A program made the position numbers and the translations under genes. A stretch of DNA of 64,000 nucleotides from Siderastrea radians (lineage: Eukaryota > Cnidaria > Anthozoa > Scleractinia > Rhizangiidae): contig OZ024890.1 of assembly GCA_964017195.1 (NCBI GenBank), positions 71,069,276 to 71,133,275 of the forward strand. The letters are read 5' to 3'. Under the pieces are notes generated by a model. It did no database searches. It was given only the letters and a program-made list of their open reading frames with translations, and was not told the DNA's origin. Shown piece by piece: positions 27,271-39,200 of the stretch. Position 1 is the stretch's first letter, and every line of letters begins with the position of its first letter.

Positions 27271-29406
27271 GTACAAAGCGTAGCATGATTTTAAATGAAG
27301 AAAACAGCAACACAACTTTAGGCACAGATGGCGTTAGCGTTACCAAAAGGAGAACAAAAGAACACAACAGCAATACATAATTTTTATTTTCCCCTTTCAA
27401 TGTATGACGATACAATTAAACTAATTAATTGCATGACGAGAAAACTAAAAAATAATGAGAGACAAATTAGAAACTCTATCATGATGCGAGAAAAATTAAA
27501 TGGGCATTATCTTCTTTCGCCAAATGTTTGTACAATAGAACAAATAAACAAGTGATATTTTTATTCATTCCCTGAGAATAACTCCAGATGATTTATGTTT
27601 GCTTGCTCAACATTCCGCTTTTGTAAATTAAGTCAGAGAGATCAGGTATTTGTTTGTTCCGCTTTATAAGAGGCTTATTTCGGAAAGAGAGGATTGCGAT
27701 ATTCACTGAAGTGAATTAAATATCTCAACTTTGCAGAGGTTGACAAGCACTTGAAAGTACAAACTTTAAGTCCAAGAAGAGAGTACCCCATGTTGAGTGA
27801 AAAGAGGGTTCTGGGTGGTTATTTTCATTACTGTGACCGTGGGTGGATAAGTGGAGGCGTGTCGCCTATTGTGACAATATTTATGTGAAAACGTTTTTGG
27901 CCCACGTTGTGATCCGTTTCGCCTTTATTTGATAAAAAAACGTATTTTGGGGAAACGAAAAAAGAGCCAGCTCAAAATATTTTACTTGGATAGTCAACTA
28001 GAATCCATGGACTCCATGTTTTAGTGAAAACCGACTTGCCTTTACGGTCGATGAATTTGAAAATGACAGGAGAAAAAAGAGACAGAGTCCCGGCCGACAC
28101 ACCGGATCTGGTCTTTAGAGAACAACCACCTTTTTCCCACCAAGCATTTTATAATATTCTTGTAAACATTTGAAGGCCAGGGGCCAGGAACAGGCAGCTA
28201 TCTAGCCAAGGTTTGGGAAGGCTGAGAACTGACACGACTCATTAACAATCGCTTCTGAATAGCAATCGGAAAGCACTAGGGCAAAGAACGAAGGACAACA
28301 AAGAATCTAAAAGCCGAAAACTCTTTTACAAATCGTGGAAACTTTTATTCAATGTTGGAAGCTCCAATCTTTTCCCCTAGCAGTGAACCTGTTTACGGGC
28401 AACTTCAGGGGGAATAACTGGAAAATCTGCGAGCGTAAAAGAAGACCAGGCCTCCCTTCACCCCTGCCCAGGCTCACCCTTCTCGCTCTTCTCCTTTTTC
28501 TCCACAAAGGAGCCTCTGCAAAAGCTATTTGTAGCTTTACGCGCATTCCACGGAAAAAAAATGCGACTTCGTAAGATTGTAAAAAATGTGGTAGAAGGCC
28601 GTAGTGCGGACTCTGGGAATGAGATTGATAGAAATCGCGCGAAGACGTCATTCCCTGTAAAAGCTTTTGCGCGCTAAATCCCTGTCGATAAAAAGAGCTC
28701 AATTTCCCCGCAGATGTCCCTGTTTCATTGCTAGATGGTTACAATTACCTTTAAATGATTTTGGTTTATCAAGCTTATACAGTCCCCTGACATGAAAGTG
28801 GAGCTAGTGACCCCGGGTTGTGAGGGGGAGTCAATGCGGCCTAAACTCTACGAAAAATAGTTCAACACCATTAATGTTGAAGTTGTTTCTTAGAGGCCTG
28901 GCATTTAAGGAGTTGTGCGCGCTAGGGTTAATTTGAGTTATGGTGAAATTGTAAACGTTCCATGAATAGTGACTGAGCCAAGAAAAACACGAAATAAAGA
29001 GTCTGTCCTTAGGCTACCCCCAGATGATCCCCAAATCGAAGTTTTCCCCTCTTGTGACACTAGGGGAGGGGCTCGGGGATTCCTCAGTTGTGACACATTT
29101 TCCTTTGGATTATTAACAAAACAAGAGGCCAGCTATACTTTCGGAGTCAAGGGGTATTGATATTACGACAGTCCTAATACATCCTGTTATTAAAATCAAA
29201 ATGAAAACCACAAGTCAGATGGCCTTCAGTGATTGTTATTTTAATACAGTGCCATTGCTCGAAAGATCCAAATTATCTTCTCGGAGAGGTACTGGTTTCA
29301 CCCACAAATCGTTTACGATGGCCTACAACAAAGATAACAGCAATAAATTTAATTCCTGATTTCAAGAGCTCAGAAATTGGTTTTTATATCAATAATTTAT
29401 CTACCT
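27271..29406. other. GPCR 3' region and intergenic
   Basis: The GPCR 3' UTR probably runs to about 27.56 kb (AATAAA 27543-27548). The rest, to the equistatin-like gene, has no coding signature that I recognise. The short open frames at 28335-28702 and 28969-29574 overlap each other on both strands and look fortuitous. Confidence 0.5.
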
Positions 29407-32400
29407 TTACTGGCATCCGGGATGCTTGAACCGAACCATGGAGCCTTCCAGCTTGTCACCATTTTGATTCACACACCAACAGTACCCAGTGCTGGCCCAG
29501 CATTGCGCAGGCTCAAACGTTCCATCGTCTCTGCAGTGCGGCACAAACTGGCCGAGCATTGGACCATTAGCTAAAGCGTGCAGCCTTGCCTTCTCGCATT
29601 TAGAGCTGTGAGCTGCAAAAAATTGAAACAAAATACCGAGAAGTAAAAATGCCAAAAAGATGCTAGATATCGTCTTCTCTCTTGCAAATTTTCAAAAGCA
29701 TGTGAGAATCAGTAAGCTAAGCTTTTCCAACATCTGTATTTTTGGTATCCAAAGCTTATTTAAATTTTTCTTTTTGGGGGGAGTCATTTGTTTTCCTTTT
29801 TCAGTACTCGCCTCTTTAAAGTTCTTTTTCTAGGTGACTACGCAAATGTAAAACTCGGTCAGGTCCTGATATGCCAGGGGCGTGAACCCGTACATAATCA
29901 CGAATCCAACTAATAGAGTTTTGAATCTTACTTTTCATTTTAAGCGCATCAGATTTAAAGAGAGGGATACTGAGCTCAATCTGCCAGAAACAGTTAATTC
30001 ATTTACTCACTCTTGGAAGCAATGCCTGACTTTTTATGCTGTTGTTGTTGTTCTTGCTGTAAAAATTAAGGATCGGTAATTACAGTACGAAATTATGTAA
30101 ACTTAAATACAGTACCTTCACAGTCCGGTTTTCCATTTTGCTGCGTTTCTTCGACTTCTTTCCCTTCTCTATCCACACAGTAACACTCCCCCGTACTGAC
30201 GCAGCATTGTACTTCTTCGAAACTCCCATCTGGTTTGCAAGCAGGGGGTCCACACCAGCCTGGAATGTTAACGATGATTGCCTGAAGGCTCTGACACAGG
30301 GTAAGGACACCTGTCATAAAAACAATCAATATATCAGCATCGCCCCGCAACTCTTCATTCTTCAGTCCTCTTAATTTTCATCTTTGAGCTAGCATCTATC
30401 TTATCCACAGGTTTCGTCCAATGGTTTAACCTGTATTCATTATTGCCACATACAAGTTTGCGCATTCTCGTCCCCAGAGCTGCGATCCTTTTGGCCAACT
30501 CCACGGATCGAAAGCAGGAAGTCCGCGAATCACGGAATTCCGGCTTTCTGCGCAGCCTCAGAAATTTGAAACAATAACGGTTACCATCGGTTACAAAAGT
30601 GGACAGCTATTGCGCTTGCGCGGTGTCCTGGCCTCCGCCAGAGCTCTCGATCCGTGGCGCGCGCTGGCCAAGAGGGTCGCAGCTCTGGGGACGAGAATAT
30701 AGTTTGCGATGGTAACAAACTTCTGAAAACTTCTGTAAAAGGTAAAACTAGTCGTATTTGGAACACAAGCGGGCCATGCCTATCGGTCGGAGAATTGCCC
30801 GGTGTCTGCGCCACGACACGAACCATCTGGTATTGTAATTACTCTTCCTGGGTAGACGTCTAGATCATCACAGACACCTCAATATTTTATCAGGCCGTTT
30901 CAGGCGGTGCAACTTTAGCATGACTATAGGTAATGAAAATGGCGGCGAAAAAAAATAAAAAAAATAAAATAATAATATCCAATAAAATCGTTTTTCCGCC
31001 GTTCTCTGCGAAAAGCATAACGTGGAAGATCAAATTAAATAAGGTTTTTTTCGAGAACCATCTGAAGCGCCGTACTCCCGAATTCTGCGGAAATTTAAGA
31101 CAATCTTAACGAATTGCAGTGATACGATCCCGTGTCGAAAGAACTGCTTAGGGAAGGTACGTTTTTTCTTTGTGGGGGGGGGGGGGGGGTGGGGAGGGCT
31201 GGGGAATTTTGGTATTTTTTCCCAAAAAAGTGTTGGCCCTCCCTTGCGTTTTAATAAAAAAACTCCTGAGCCCCCACCTTTAGGTGACTGACAAAAGTGC
31301 GACCCTCCCCTCACTACTACAGGGTATGTTCCATGCTGTAGAAACCTCAGAACGTTTCGCTTGTGAACGAAAAGTGTTTGAGTATGAATATATCTCGATA
31401 TTGAATGTGTGCGCGCTGAAACAAGGAAAATGCGAACAATCAGTGTGGGATATTTACATTTTAAAGCTGAACTTGAATATGGAAGTATTTGAGTATTATA
31501 AAAGTTTTGAACATAAAATATCTGAGGGAAAATACACGCGCTTCTTTCTCCGACTAGCCGGCATTGCTGTTGGTTATTTTAACAGAAAGGTTTATTTGTT
31601 TAGCATGTGAAATCTGTCTCTCAAAAACAAATATTTCCTACATTTCCGACAGGGTAGAACGCATTGTTAGATCTACTAGTAACTCTTCAGAACTAAACGA
31701 CTCAGGAGATCAGGCAGCGGATAGCCAACAGCAAGAAGCTGAGGAAACGATACGTGAGTCAAGTACTTCTCGATACGGACGGAAAAGGACACGAGTCCCC
31801 CGAGAAAAACTATGTGCCATGGCATAATATACATGTAGAAATGTAACCTAGTACCTATAATAAAAACACCAAATTAAATCAAAGTTGGTGAAAGGAAAAA
31901 CTTAATCTGTAAGAAAAATGGAAAGCAACATCACAAAAATTCTCATCAAAAAATTCTGGAAAAGATGTGTGACCCTCACATGAGGTATGGTCCTCCCCTT
32001 TTGGTGCTCACTTTCACTGATGACCCTCCCCTCTGAGGCCCCAGCCCTCCTCCCCCCCCCCCAAGAAAAAACGTACCTTCCCTTAAAGTCCTCATTAAGA
32101 ACCTCGGCAAACAAAGAACAGACCCCCCTCCCCCCCGCCTCACCCCATGGGCTATGGGAAGAGGTTACCTTTCTTGCTGCAGTCTGGTTTCCCTCGGATT
32201 TTTGTTCCGGGTATTTCCTTGCCGTATTCGTCAACGCACCAACAAAACCCTGTCGAACCCCAGCACTGCTCGGAGCTGAAGCTACCATCTACGTTGCACT
32301 GTGGGACATACGCGCCTACCAGTCCATTTGCTGAGGCCTGGGAACTAAGTTGTTCGCATTTCGTTTCAGCTGACGTTAGAAATATAGCAAAAAACTGAGC

Positions 32401-33260
32401 ACACAAACAAAAGACAAAGAAAATGAAATAATAGAAATTAGCTAAAAAGACAAATAAGAAAACAAGGCGAAGGCAAATCTTCTTAAGAAGAGTCACAAAA
32501 ATGGAAATTAGTTTCATTATATTGTGTCAGAGATGCAAACTAAACAGTCAAATTAATTTCTGAATGCGCTGAAGCTGACTAAACATGCACGCCTTCTCTT
32601 TCCTTCCTTTCTTTCGAATTCATTTTAAATCTTCGAGTGTCGATCACATCTCGTGTTTAAAACATCTTGTAGGTTACAGAGTTGATATCCCCCGGCCTAA
32701 GATAATTTTTATTCCTTCTTGTCACTTGCAGAAGAACAATGTAAAAATATGGAAAGCCAAAGGTAGTAAATGAAAAGTCTGTTTTCTCTTGGCATGATAA
32801 AAGCACAAAATGAAAGATACAATTCCTCACGTCATATGGCTCTTTCTCTTTTTTTTTTTTTTTTGGAAACTGTACTGTTCCAATCAATGTCAGCCACTGA
32901 TATCAGCGTACCAAAGATCAGATTTTCACATTGAAAACACCGTATACCCATTCCATAAAAGAAAACCTTGGAGACCCGTATAGCCACAGCCCCTGGCTGA
33001 CCCAGAACACTCGAATGTTCCTGAACTGGGCCCTTGAAATTTATCTGGAAACTTAGAACTCGTGCCTTATTCTTCTGCTCTTCTAACTGGTTCTAAGCTG
33101 ACAAGGGTTTCTTGTCCTCAGCAGAGGGGTTTAGGCCGCGTCTTGAAATAAAACAAATTTCCCCCATACATAATACAAGTACTGAACGTATTAAATACAT
33201 ACCATTAGTGAGGGCGAGCACAGAAGCTAACATCAACAGCGACAACATGTCTAGTAGCAT
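29407..33260 (-). CDS. Secreted three-domain thyroglobulin type-1 protein (equistatin-like protease inhibitor)
   Basis: Four exons: 33203-33260 (ATG, signal peptide), 32169-32369, 30116-30310, 29407-29612 (stop); all introns are GT-AG and phase 1. The product is 219 aa. A hydrophobic leader (MLLDMLSLLMLASVLALTN) is probably cleaved near residue 20, giving a mature protein of about 199 aa. Domain 1 (24-83) and domain 3 (157-218) each have the six cysteines and the CWCV core of type-1A thyroglobulin modules. Domain 2 (about 90-150) has CYCV and two extra cysteines. Equistatin of the anemone Actinia equina is also a secreted protein of three such domains that inhibits papain-like cysteine proteases and cathepsin D; this is the closest architecture I know. 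One domain per exon with symmetric phase-1 introns is the classic exon-shuffling pattern. The two in-frame ATGs at 33260 and 33248 both give a signal peptide. Inhibition itself is inferred. Confidence 0.92.
30463..30700. mobile_element. 238-bp hAT-type MITE
   Basis: Inverted termini ATTCTCGTCCCCAGAGCTGC and complement around GATCC(G/T)TGG text, flanked by the 8-bp duplication AGTTTGCG (30455-30462 and 30701-30708). It lies in intron 2 of the equistatin-like gene. 8-bp duplications are typical of hAT elements. Confidence 0.82.
31151..32092. mobile_element. 0.94-kb inverted-repeat element with TTA duplication
   Basis: Termini GGGAAGGTACGTTTTTTCTT and complement, followed inwards by long G-runs (about 31175-31190) and C-runs (about 32051-32062). 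It is flanked by TTA on both sides (31148-31150 and 32093-32095), as in PIF/Harbinger elements. It lies in intron 2 of the equistatin-like gene. An open stretch at 31564-31827 (SRYGRKRTRVPREKLC) may be a coding remnant; the family is unknown. Confidence 0.6.
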
Positions 33261-33343
33261 CTGCTCTATAACGTCTCTAAGAAAACCTGTCTGTGACGCT
33301 AGTGTGAAGCCTCTTCAAATGAATTTACTGGCTAATTTTACTC

Positions 33344-33350
33344 ATTTATA
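33344..33350 (-). promoter_or_regulatory. TATA box of the equistatin-like gene
   Basis: Minus-strand TATAAAT lies 84-90 bp upstream of the ATG at 33260. A start about 30 bp downstream would give a 5' UTR of roughly 55 nt. Position and consensus are good, but there are no transcript data. Confidence 0.5.
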
Positions 33351-34597
33351 AGGCTGTACAGAAATCAATAGATAGTTAGCTCAAACACGCTGCATAATGT
33401 ACAGTAACGAGAACAATCAGTTGGCTTCGGTTTTCAAGCAGCTGGTTACTGTAAGTTGAATCAGGAGCCTATTATTGTTGGCTCCTATTTGAATAGACTA
33501 TGGAAACTTGTCAACTACTTTGACATGGGAAAAACTTCTAAAGTTGCAGAATTGTTTCGAAATTACAATGACATCTATTCATATCCATTACAACTTTCTA
33601 GAAATTTGGACAGTTTTGATTGGTATATATGTATTGCGCTATAAAATAGAATTCAGTGTATGAACAGATGTAGAACTGATTACTTTCATGTATTTTCGTT
33701 TATTTTCAATTCTGTTGGTTCGTAGCTGTGTAAGTAATGTTCCAATATTTGTAACTGTTCTGTTCAAGTCATGAGCTTTTTCGCACCCGTGGCTTCGGTC
33801 ATGTCATTGTCAGCAACTGATCCCACCGTCCTTATAGTGCGATGATAGGTAAGCGCTCAGTAGCAGTTTGTAGTGGTATTGTTAGTAGCAGTGGACTACT
33901 AACACTTCCCCGAGCCCAGGAAAACTGAGTTGTCGTTGTTGCTGTTTTTTCTTTTTCAATGTGTACCTCACAGTTGTTATCATTCGAACAAACAAAATTT
34001 AACGGGAATGCTTAGGATCTTTAGATGATGAATGTCTGGAACTCTTTGATGCGCATTTCATAAGTTTTAGGACACTGATTACGGAGAAGAATTAATGCGG
34101 ATAAACGTTAGCGCTTTACCCCACACCCGAGTGAGACACTTACCATTACACGCAGTATAAGTGCAAAGACGAGCAATTCTTCACTATACGTATCATTCCG
34201 GACAGGAAAGCGTGCATCGGACGAAGAAGAGTCCCAAGTCGCGATTGTGGTCCATATTCAACGCTAATTCTTGGTCAAGCAGAGAGGAGAGAGTTTGGGA
34301 CATACGTCCACATAATTTGGATGGCTTAACAGACTCGCAAGTTCAAAAAGGGCCATTTCAGTTCAGCGTTGCCATTGTAAAATACACAATACTGAGATCC
34401 ACTTGTGTCGACTTGCATTGGATGGAAAAACGAACTTGGGCTTCATCAAAGTGGGCACAAACCATCAAAGGCATACTATTTCTGCGCTGTCTACGTGCGA
34501 CCTTCGCGTCAAGTAATAAAAAGCACCAAACTTATATCGCTTTTCAATTTATTTCCCACGTTTAAACAGTTTACAGATACTATTTTAATAATAAGCT

Positions 34598-34739
34598 CTT
34601 ACTAACTGAACGCGAGGGCCGTACTGGGGAATATTGGCCCGAGGTCGTGGCAGTACGGACCGAGCGCAGCGAGGTCCGTGCAAAAACGACTGAGGGCCAA
34701 TATTCCCCAGTACGGTCCCGAGCAAGTGAAGTTAGTAAG
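34598..34739. repeat. 142-bp palindrome (GGGAATATTGGCC family)
   Basis: Left arm from CTTACTAACT through GGCCGTACTGGGGAATATTG; right arm is its complement ending GTTAGTAAG. The centre is rich in GGACCGAGCGCAGCGAGGTCC. Probably the end or core of a larger DNA element. Confidence 0.75.
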
Positions 34740-35843
34740 TAGTTTATTATATGGCATCATTTTTCGTACGAAACAACACTTCCGGTATTTCATTCAAGTC
34801 AATTTCCGGCGCGGTGTCAAGGAAAGAAGCCAGCGATTTTAACTGGCTTTCGAATCAGTTTGATGATCCTTGCTGTCGATCGGCAAAAACTTGCGTGGCT
34901 CTTGAATGAAAACTGCTCTGTTTCTATTATATGTGTCAGTTTTTCGTCGTCCTCTACAACACAAGAAACTTTTATTTGAAAATACTTCTTCGTTACGGGC
35001 AGAGACAATTCGGGAAAAAAAAGAATAATGAAAAGGCCCCGATAAAACTGGCTCACACACGTGCTTCTCAAACTCTGGAAATTGTGGCAGCGTTTTAGTC
35101 AGTGTGAACAAAGGAACACTCGAACCTAAAAAACGACACTGGAAATTAGCTCTCCATCAAATACTGCAAGTTGTTTGCTTCAGTGGCTTTATGGAGAACT
35201 TTGTGGATGCTGAGAGCAAATTTTCGTCGCACCTAACAAAGTTGTTTTTAGCGCGAGCTACAGCAAGAGCGGACTTGTGAACAAGCTAAAATTATTTTCA
35301 AGGATGTGCACTACAAGAGCAAAACTCTCGCTGAGGAATCAAGGTACACTGTTAGTTTAATGCATGTACGTGTAACTTTAATTTGTTCTTGTGGAAAGCG
35401 CTGACTGAAGCGATGACGAATATTGAACTAGACAAGAACGTGATCGTTTGCTTTCGATTTACAGTTGCCGGTGAAAGCCGTTTGCTAGTTGTTTTGCAGT
35501 TTTCATTCTTTTTCGCTGTGAGGTTTTCTTTTTTATCTTCTTGCGTTTTCACAGTTTGAATTTTGCCGGAGCGGTAGCACGAAAAAAAAAATATCCAAAA
35601 AGGACCGTTTCCATGGTAATGGTCCGTACTGTAAAATCCCGACCGAAAACTAACCAATCAGAACACTCGATATAGACTGAAGAATTGCTTGCCATATAAT
35701 AACATATAGTATTTAAAGTATACCACTAAGTATATTTTCCTTTTAGGTTTCTATGGCCACTTAAATTTAACCGATTTTCTCTATTGCTTAGGTCTTTCAT
35801 TCCTTTGCTTTGCCCAACTTAGTGAAATGGGGTGCAACCCTGC

Positions 35844-36168
35844 TCACACACAGCTGATGTCACCTTTAAGGTCATCAAAGTTGATATGACCCCATCCGCC
35901 AGAGCTGAAGTCAACCAGTTTGACATGAGCTTTCTGACCAACGTAAGCATGGACATCCCAAACTTTACGAGTCATCGTTTCAGAGCATTTACCAGTGGCG
36001 CTTCTGACAACCTGAAAAGCGAAATAAAACAATAACGCTAAAGTTATAATTAGTAAGGAATCTATTTGTCTCAAACTGACATACTGTACAAACAAGACTG
36101 GAGTCGTCGAGATATGAAATGCAATATATATTATAAAAAGTTTATTTACTAAGACACATGTACGTGTA

Positions 36169-36205
<37 letters not shown>

Positions 36206-36224
36206 TTAATTGGCCAGGGATAAA

Positions 36225-36257
<33 letters not shown>

Positions 36258-39200
36258 GATGGTGATAATGAGAATAATAATGATATTGATAATACTAATA
36301 ATAATGGCATACATGTATATACAACACCTCTTTCTGAAGCTCAGTGGTGCTTTACAATCATGTCAGAAGTACAGGTTAGGAAAAAATATTTCAACCTAAA
36401 TGATCTTACTGCTAACATAACTGCATTTTTATTGGCATTTGGGAATAGTTTTTCTTTACTCTGACACTAACTCTGTACAAACGTAATGCATCTTTGATCA
36501 TTCCATTCAGCACTCAAAGCTGGACTACCAAAACAGGTTTCATTTCTTATTTGTATATTGCTCTTTTTTGCAAAGACATGTCGTTTCTGTTAAATCTAAC
36601 AAAGTGTTGTCTTCGTCACATGGCTAAAGAAGGCAAGGACTAAAGAAGGCAAGGACTAAAAAAGCAAGAACTAAAGAAGGCAAGGACTAAAGAAGGCAAG
36701 AAATGAAAGGGATCTAGGGCTTCAAGAAATGAATTCCAAGTAATGGTGTATGCAGGGTAAGATAAGGATGTAAATACTCACCTTGTGGCCAACAATCAAC
36801 TCTGCACGAACTGTTTTTATATCACATCCTCCACCAATCAGGAAGGAGATGTGTTTGCCTGTGATCTTAAAGGACGGGGAAGTAAGTGTTCCCTGGGGAC
36901 CATCTCCCTGTACTCTTCCTGCTGGAGCTGCCTTGGAGGGTCTGTTCTCAGCTCCTCCAATCCACCAGTCTCCCTGTTGATTGGCGGGTTGACCTCTGTT
37001 GCGTGCTGTTGGGTTGTCACCATAGGTAGGCTGGGTGTTAAATGCCGTACCATTTTTTTTCCAATCATGGATGCCAGATTCAAAGTCAAAGTTGCAACGA
37101 CCTTTAGAAAAAGAAAACTAAAGTCAAAGGGAAATACTGATGCCATGTTAAGATCATTCTACAGTTCTTTGTTTAACATTTGCTAAGAATCAGCACTGTG
37201 CAAATGGAACCTGGCCCCACTTCCCCCTCCTTGGATCCCTAAACAATAAGGCCTAAAGTTTTTTAAATCCTAAAACATTTTTATTCTCAACCAGAACTAC
37301 AGAAAAGCAGAACTGGAAAACTAGAGTACAAAAGAGCTACAGTACTATAGCAATACAGAACTTCAGAGCTCTGTAGTTCTATGGTACAGAACAGAACAGG
37401 AAAATAAAAGAAAATTGAGATCGATCTACATGTACAGGACAACAGAACTACAGAGCAACAGAATTGAAGAACTACTGAATGTACCTTGAACCTTCAAGGG
37501 AAATCAAGAAAGGCCCGAGTTATCTGGAGATCGAGCTATCTGGAGATGGCATCAAAGAACCAGAATCGCATGAATTAGATAAACCAGTCACCCAGTGCCA
37601 CCTTAGTTTGAAACAACAGCAGGGTGTCAAGCAGCATGTAGCCCCCCAAAATTTTTTAAAAATAGAAAATTTGAACATAAAAATAGGAAAAGCGTAGGAA
37701 GAAAACATGAAAAAATAGGATATTTCATGAGTTGCCAACACAGCATACCAGCTTCCATACTCCCCTGCAAGTTCCAATACCATCATTTCAATCGACTACA
37801 ATGTTACTTGAAAAAAATATAACTTCAACCAGCTTCACAAATTTTGTATTCCGTATTTAATTTCCAGCTGACTACACAACACGTTTTGCTTTCATGAGAC
37901 TATGACAACAGCAAAGAAGATTCAACTTCTTAGTTAACCATGTCCACAATAATTATGTTTCACATGCAACAATAAAATATTATTAGAATATTAAATTATT
38001 ATGAACAATTTTCTTATATTAATGTGGTTAAATGCAATTTAAGCTAAGTTAAACTCAAAACAATGCCGGTCAGCGGCCTCCCCCGTCGTGGTCATGCGCA
38101 GTGATTGGGGGCCTGCAGGGGGTCGCGTAGTTTTACAGCTCGGCTTTCGAGGTCAGCTCATTCTCACGTGCACTTTTGCTGTTTCGACTGTGCTTGGCGG
38201 CTTCGCTCCCTGCCCTCCCTCCCTGTCTGGTAAGTATAAGGTGAGTATCATGGTTCCACTGTTTTTTTCAGTGTGACGGTGCCTGGTGGTTGCCGCTCAC
38301 AGGGTTGTCATGGTTACCCTACGCGCTCGGCTCTTGTGCTCAAGGCTCCACTATCTTTCCAGGCACCTTCCCCAAGCTCATCTATTGTTGATGAGTTTAA
38401 TTATAGTTAATTCTAGTTAATTTAATATCTAATTCAGCTGCTCAACACTTCACCGAGGTTTCCAAAAACTCAACACGCTTAATTTTCGTTCAAAATCAGC
38501 AAATCCTAAAAAATTCCTTTTCCTGATTATTTTACTTTGACAACTCTAAGTAGGAGCATTACGTTTTCTGGAAGGTAAACCATAGTTCCAACACTTGATA
38601 GTTCACTGGCAGCATCAATGTCCTTTAACTGCCTCCTTCTCCGCATCATTCAGGCTCTTTCTCTTCAACTGTATCTCTTCTCTGCAACACCTAGCCTGAG
38701 AAAACAGCCAACATTTTGCGAGGTCACCACTTGAGCCCTCACAAAACAATGTCTGAATAACGAGCGCAGAAATTCCATACTGATGACGTGCACTACCCAG
38801 ATCTTGGTAGTGCTTCTGATTGGTTGCGCCGCAAGGGAATTTTCTTTCAACCAATCAGAAGCACTACCAAGATCTGGGTAGTGCATGTCATCAGTACGGA
38901 ATTTCTGTGCTCGTTGCTCAGACGTCGTTTTGCGAGAGCTCAAGTGGCGACCTTGTGAAAAGTCGGCTGTTTTCTCAGGTTATGCAACACCCTCTCTTCT
39001 TCTTTCTTGCCTCCTCTTCTGTTTGCTTTCTGATCTCCTCTTGTTATTTTTACTCATCAGCTTTCTCTTCCTCAATTCGTTTTAAGTACAGTGCAATTGA
39101 GTAGATTTCACTACCATTTTCACATCTTAAGGTACATTTTCTGACTGCAATAATTGCATTTGTTGGGGATCCTGAAATCTCAGTGCCTCTTTCACTACTC

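Larger units (their letters stand above)
33261..35843. other. Intergenic region with repeats
   Basis: Promoter of the equistatin-like gene at its left edge, then no recognisable gene. Contains the palindrome at 34598-34739 and AT-rich text. TTTATTATATGGCA (34740 on) and TGCCATATAATAA (35690) suggest a longer inverted element of about 1.1 kb. Confidence 0.5.

Noticed and set aside
30080..30374. Separate small proteins from frames near 30.1-30.4 kb
   Set aside because: Only the frame that holds CYCVD is coding, and it is exon 3 of the three-domain thyroglobulin gene.
36210..36314. Poly-Asn and poly-Ile proteins
   Set aside because: Translation of an AAT microsatellite.
36838..37146. 102-aa minus-strand frame
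   Set aside because: It is a shifted frame of exon 2 of the coiled-coil secreted gene, where the correct frame reads CNFDFESG and QGDWWIGG.
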